From Balneolales bacterium (GTDB taxonomy: Bacteria; Bacteroidota; Rhodothermia; Balneolales; Natronogracilivirgulaceae): a stretch of 8,489 bases of DNA. Position 1 is the stretch's first letter; each line of letters opens with the position of its first letter. The position numbers and the translations under genes are program-made. The notes beneath the pieces were generated by a model. The model made no database searches, was not told the DNA's origin, and saw only the letters and a program-made list of their open reading frames with translations. Of the stretch, positions 6,225 to 8,489 are shown one piece after another. The DNA lies in assembly GCA_007131625.1 (NCBI GenBank), contig SLQC01000198.1:1-8489 (forward strand), given 5' to 3'.

Positions 6225-7512
6225 TTTTCCGCTGTTCCCTCATAAGCATGCTGTTGGCTTCAGTATCTGCAAGAAATTGCTCTGTCTCTGGATTCCACCG
6301 CAAGGGGCGATTCAATTCATAAGCCAGGTTGCCTAAAATACAAACCGTGGCTGTACGATGACCCGTTTCTGCATTACAAATCGGATCCTTGCGACTTCGG
6401 ATTGCATTCAACCAGTCAGTATAATGATTCTCACTCTTATATACCCGGTTTTCATTTTCACTAATCACCACATCCTTAAGGTGCTCAGGTGTAGTTTCCA
6501 AATGGCCGCGTGCAACATCGACAATACCTTCCGATCCTATAAAGCGCACAATATTACCAAATTCGTTACTGAAATTTTCATGAGTCATCGAAAGACCATT
6601 TTCATACTGATAGGTAAGATACTGGTAGTCCTCTCCATTGGGTGGTGTGATCTTTACGGGACCGCTCATGTCCATATCCAATGCCCATTGTGCAATATCA
6701 AACATGTGCGTACCCCAATCCATCATATAACCGCCCCCCAGTCCTTGATAATAACGCCATTCTGCCCAGAAATCATCCCCGGGTTCGGGGACCAGCTTTC
6801 TGTTATAGTGAAAGTATGGATTCGGTCCAAGCCAGAAGTCCCAGTCCAAGCCTTTCGGAACAGGTTCAGCGGGCAGATCGTAGGGCTCCGGCGGACCACC
6901 CACCTTCACTTTAATGGTTTGAAGTTCCCCAATATAGCCGTTTCGGACCAGTTCCACGGCATGACGAAACTCATGCCATGAACGTTGCATGCTACCGGTT
7001 TGAAAAATCCTTTGATGTTCCTGCGATGCCTGTACCATTGCCCTACCTTCTTTTATACTCAAAGCAAGTGGTTTTTCACAATAGATGTCCTTGCCGGCCT
7101 CAGCTGCACGTACGGCTTGTATGGCATGCCAGTGATCAGGTGTGGAAATGACTACGCCGTCCAGGTCCTGTCGATCCAGTAATTCCCTGAAATCCTTGTA
7201 AGCTGCGCATTCGGCAACCGAAGCATTTGTTTTACCTGCCTGTTCGTAATGATAGGCATGAAAACGTTTTAGAAAGAAATGGAGATTGGTTTGATGTACA
7301 TCGCATGCGGCGACAATATTTACTTGACCGGATTCCAAAAAGCGGTTCTGTAAGGAGCGAGAAATTCTACCGGTGCCTATAAATCCAAGTTGGATTTTGT
7401 CACTGGGTGCAGTGTATTTGCCGCTCCCCAAAACATGACGCGGAATTATCATTATCGATGATGCCAAAGCAGTGTTTTTAAGAAACTGCCGACGTGTAAT
7501 GTTATGTGACAT
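6211..7512 (-). CDS. Gfo/Idh/MocA family NAD(P)-dependent oxidoreductase with Tat signal
   Basis: This 433-residue protein has a normal length for exported family members. Residues 1-30 form a twin-arginine signal: RRQFLK (7-12), a hydrophobic stretch AASSIMII-like (14-23) and a small-residue cleavage region. Export folded with bound NAD(P) is typical of glucose-fructose oxidoreductase-like enzymes. The Rossmann domain starts with LGFIGTGRIS (42-51), then ISTPDHWH (122-129) and the EKPLAL motif (146-151), whose Lys147 is the usual catalytic lysine. The C-terminal domain carries GGGYMMDWGTHMFDIAQWAL (259-278), with Asp265 and His269 as probable catalytic or substrate-binding residues. Family members oxidise or reduce hydroxyls of sugars, inositols or glycosides; the substrate is not evident. 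An AGGGT site eight bases before the ATG supports the start. The ThuA-domain gene lies 66 bases upstream on the same strand, so the two are probably co-transcribed. The gene end is duplicated as a short tandem repeat. Confidence 0.93.
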   Translation of the reverse strand: MSHNITRRQFLKNTALASSIMIIPRHVLGSGKYTAPSDKIQLGFIGTGRISRSLQNRFLESGQVNIVAACDVHQTNLHFFLKRFHAYHYEQAGKTNASVAECAAYKDFRELLDRQDLDGVVISTPDHWHAIQAVRAAEAGKDIYCEKPLALSIKEGRAMVQASQEHQRIFQTGSMQRSWHEFRHAVELVRNGYIGELQTIKVKVGGPPEPYDLPAEPVPKGLDWDFWLGPNPYFHYNRKLVPEPGDDFWAEWRYYQGLGGGYMMDWGTHMFDIAQWALDMDMSGPVKITPPNGEDYQYLTYQYENGLSMTHENFSNEFGNIVRFIGSEGIVDVARGHLETTPEHLKDVVISENENRVYKSENHYTDWLNAIRSRKDPICNAETGHRTATVCILGNLAYELNRPLRWNPETEQFLADTEANSMLMREQRKKWAL

Positions 7513-7520
7513 TGATGATT

Positions 7521-7525
7521 ACCCT
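7521..7525 (-). promoter_or_regulatory. Ribosome binding site of the oxidoreductase gene
   Basis: The complement reads AGGGT eight bases ahead of the ATG at 7512. It is a moderate Shine-Dalgarno match and supports the start that gives the intact twin-arginine signal. The 66-base gap to the upstream ThuA gene shows no clear promoter or terminator, consistent with one transcript. Confidence 0.5.
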
Positions 7526-7578
7526 GATAGTTTAATATGAAAGAGTTTCGCAGATGGATTTCTAATAATTCAATATTG

Positions 7579-8489
7579 TTATTGGTGCCTGTCCTCAAAA
7601 ACCGGGATCCGGAGACTCTGAATCTCGTTAGGGAAATTTTGGGGCACTACTTGCGTGACGTTTCCAGTTGCTGCCCATTCAGCACCTCTCTGAAGAGTTG
7701 CAATAAATCCCGCGGACTCTATCGAAGTGAAAAAATTGTCACCTGTATGTCCCAAAGTCGTATGAAAAACACGTCCTTCACCATACCGGATGGTCATTAA
7801 AATTGGTTCATTCCGACCAGTGCCACCCTTTTCCAAAGAAGAATAAGAATAAGCCAGCACCTCCAGGTTCTTAGCAGGACCCCTAAGCTCGCCATAGAGT
7901 TCATCTTCCGTTTGAAGCCACTTTTCGGGCAATCCTTTCAAGATGGGATGATCGGGATTATGCGCCTCAACCAGAAATTCATGCCTGGGTCCATGTGATC
8001 CTCCTACTCCGGGAGTGTCGTAGTCCCAAACAACCTCACCCTCTTGCACGTAGACATACGGACCGGATTCTTCATTGCGTCCACTCCACCCTCCCAAGCC
8101 GATTATTTCATTGAATTCGACCCAATTTGGAAAGGCGTTATTCGAGGAATGATATACCACAACACCGCCACCATTTTGTACGTACTCTACAAAATTATTT
8201 TGGGTCTGAACCGGCCAGAGATCGCCATTGTAGTCTAAAACAACTACATCGTACGGGCTAAAGTCAACAATAAATTCAGACATATCCTCTCCAGACGACG
8301 GTGAAACAATGATTTCTACAATGAATATCCCTGATTTTTCCAGAATCTTTTTCAGATAAATATGGCTCTCCTGCCAGTTGTGATTATTTTGTCCCGTAAG
8401 TATCAAGGCTTCCAGTTCAGGCTGCTTTTGTGAACAGGATAAATTCGCCAATGCCACGGAAAAAAAAGTAAGAATGGTAATGATAAATA
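7579..8489 (-). CDS. Exported ThuA-domain protein (5' end outside the window)
   Basis: The frame stays open from the TAA at 7579 to the right edge, about 303 codons. A GTG at 8457 could be read as a start, but ten codons upstream remain in frame (FIITILTFFS) and continue into VALANLSCSQ. This is the core and cleavage region of a signal peptide, so the true start is beyond 8489. Either signal peptidase I cleavage after ALA or lipidation at the Cys is possible. Counting from the GTG codon, the ThuA domain (glutamine-amidotransferase-like flavodoxin fold) shows LILTGQNNHNW (18-28), YHSSNNAFPNW (102-112), GSHGPRHEF (153-161), NPDHPILKGLP (167-177), TEDELY (183-188) and GEGRVFHTTLGH (226-237). ThuA of Sinorhizobium acts with the oxidoreductase ThuB in trehalose use; the biochemical role of exported ThuA proteins is poorly defined. 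It precedes the Tat-exported oxidoreductase by 66 bases, which suggests a shared extracytoplasmic sugar or keto-glycoside pathway. Confidence 0.9.
   Translation of the reverse strand, partial: FIITILTFFSVALANLSCSQKQPELEALILTGQNNHNWQESHIYLKKILEKSGIFIVEIIVSPSSGEDMSEFIVDFSPYDVVVLDYNGDLWPVQTQNNFVEYVQNGGGVVVYHSSNNAFPNWVEFNEIIGLGGWSGRNEESGPYVYVQEGEVVWDYDTPGVGGSHGPRHEFLVEAHNPDHPILKGLPEKWLQTEDELYGELRGPAKNLEVLAYSYSSLEKGGTGRNEPILMTIRYGEGRVFHTTLGHTGDNFFTSIESAGFIATLQRGAEWAATGNVTQVVPQNFPNEIQSLRIPVFEDRHQ

Noticed and set aside
6358..6981. 207-codon plus-strand open frame opposite the Gfo/Idh/MocA gene
   Set aside because: It is antisense to the conserved oxidoreductase core, with no start signal or motif of its own.
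1..8489. Possible defence island, CRISPR array, mobile element or biosynthetic cluster
   Set aside because: No nucleases, transposases, integrases, spacer-repeat arrays, terminal inverted repeats, NRPS/PKS or RiPP-type genes were seen on either strand; all genes belong to familiar housekeeping or catabolic families.

Overview
The window looks like ordinary chromosomal DNA from a free-living, Gram-negative heterotroph of the Bacteroidota/Balneolota/Rhodothermota (FCB) kind. This placement is an inference. It rests on moderate GC, several exported enzymes (a secreted S9 peptidase, a probable PQQ sugar dehydrogenase lipoprotein, a Tat-signal Gfo/Idh/MocA oxidoreductase and a ThuA-domain protein), and weak or absent Shine-Dalgarno sequences at several starts, although others have one. 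No rRNA, tRNA, CRISPR array, transposase, integrase or phage gene was seen.

Layout. Positions 1-410 (minus) hold a small two-CBS-domain protein whose last few residues lie outside the window. Positions 538-2676 (minus) encode a secreted dipeptidyl-peptidase-5-like S9 peptidase with an intact Ser/Asp/His triad. A 560-base divergent intergenic region (2677-3236) follows. It contains a 14-bp perfect palindrome, a 9-bp inverted repeat, a possible 18-codon leader ORF and a good sigma70-like promoter facing right. Positions 3237-4412 (plus) encode a PQQ-dependent sugar dehydrogenase, the only plus-strand gene. It converges on a DMT/EamA transporter (4475-5344, minus), and an 11-bp hairpin lies across the junction. 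Positions 5483-5986 (minus) encode a small membrane methyltransferase of the isoprenylcysteine carboxyl methyltransferase type. Positions 6211-7512 (minus) encode the Tat-exported oxidoreductase, and 7579 to the right edge (minus) encodes a ThuA-domain protein whose start lies outside the window.

How the genes may work together. The ThuA protein and the Gfo/Idh/MocA oxidoreductase are 66 bases apart on the same strand and both carry export signals, so they are probably co-transcribed and act outside the cytoplasm. By analogy with ThuA/ThuB, the likely theme is oxidation and handling of keto-sugars or glycosides. The PQQ sugar dehydrogenase also oxidises sugars in the periplasm, but it is about 1.8 kb away in a separate transcript, so a shared pathway is speculative. 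The peptidase, DMT transporter, methyltransferase and CBS protein look like unrelated single genes.

No clearly novel multi-gene system is evident. The points most worth a second look are the exported ThuA/oxidoreductase pair, a threefold ~16-bp tandem repeat that includes the oxidoreductase stop codon, and the structured leader region upstream of the peptidase.
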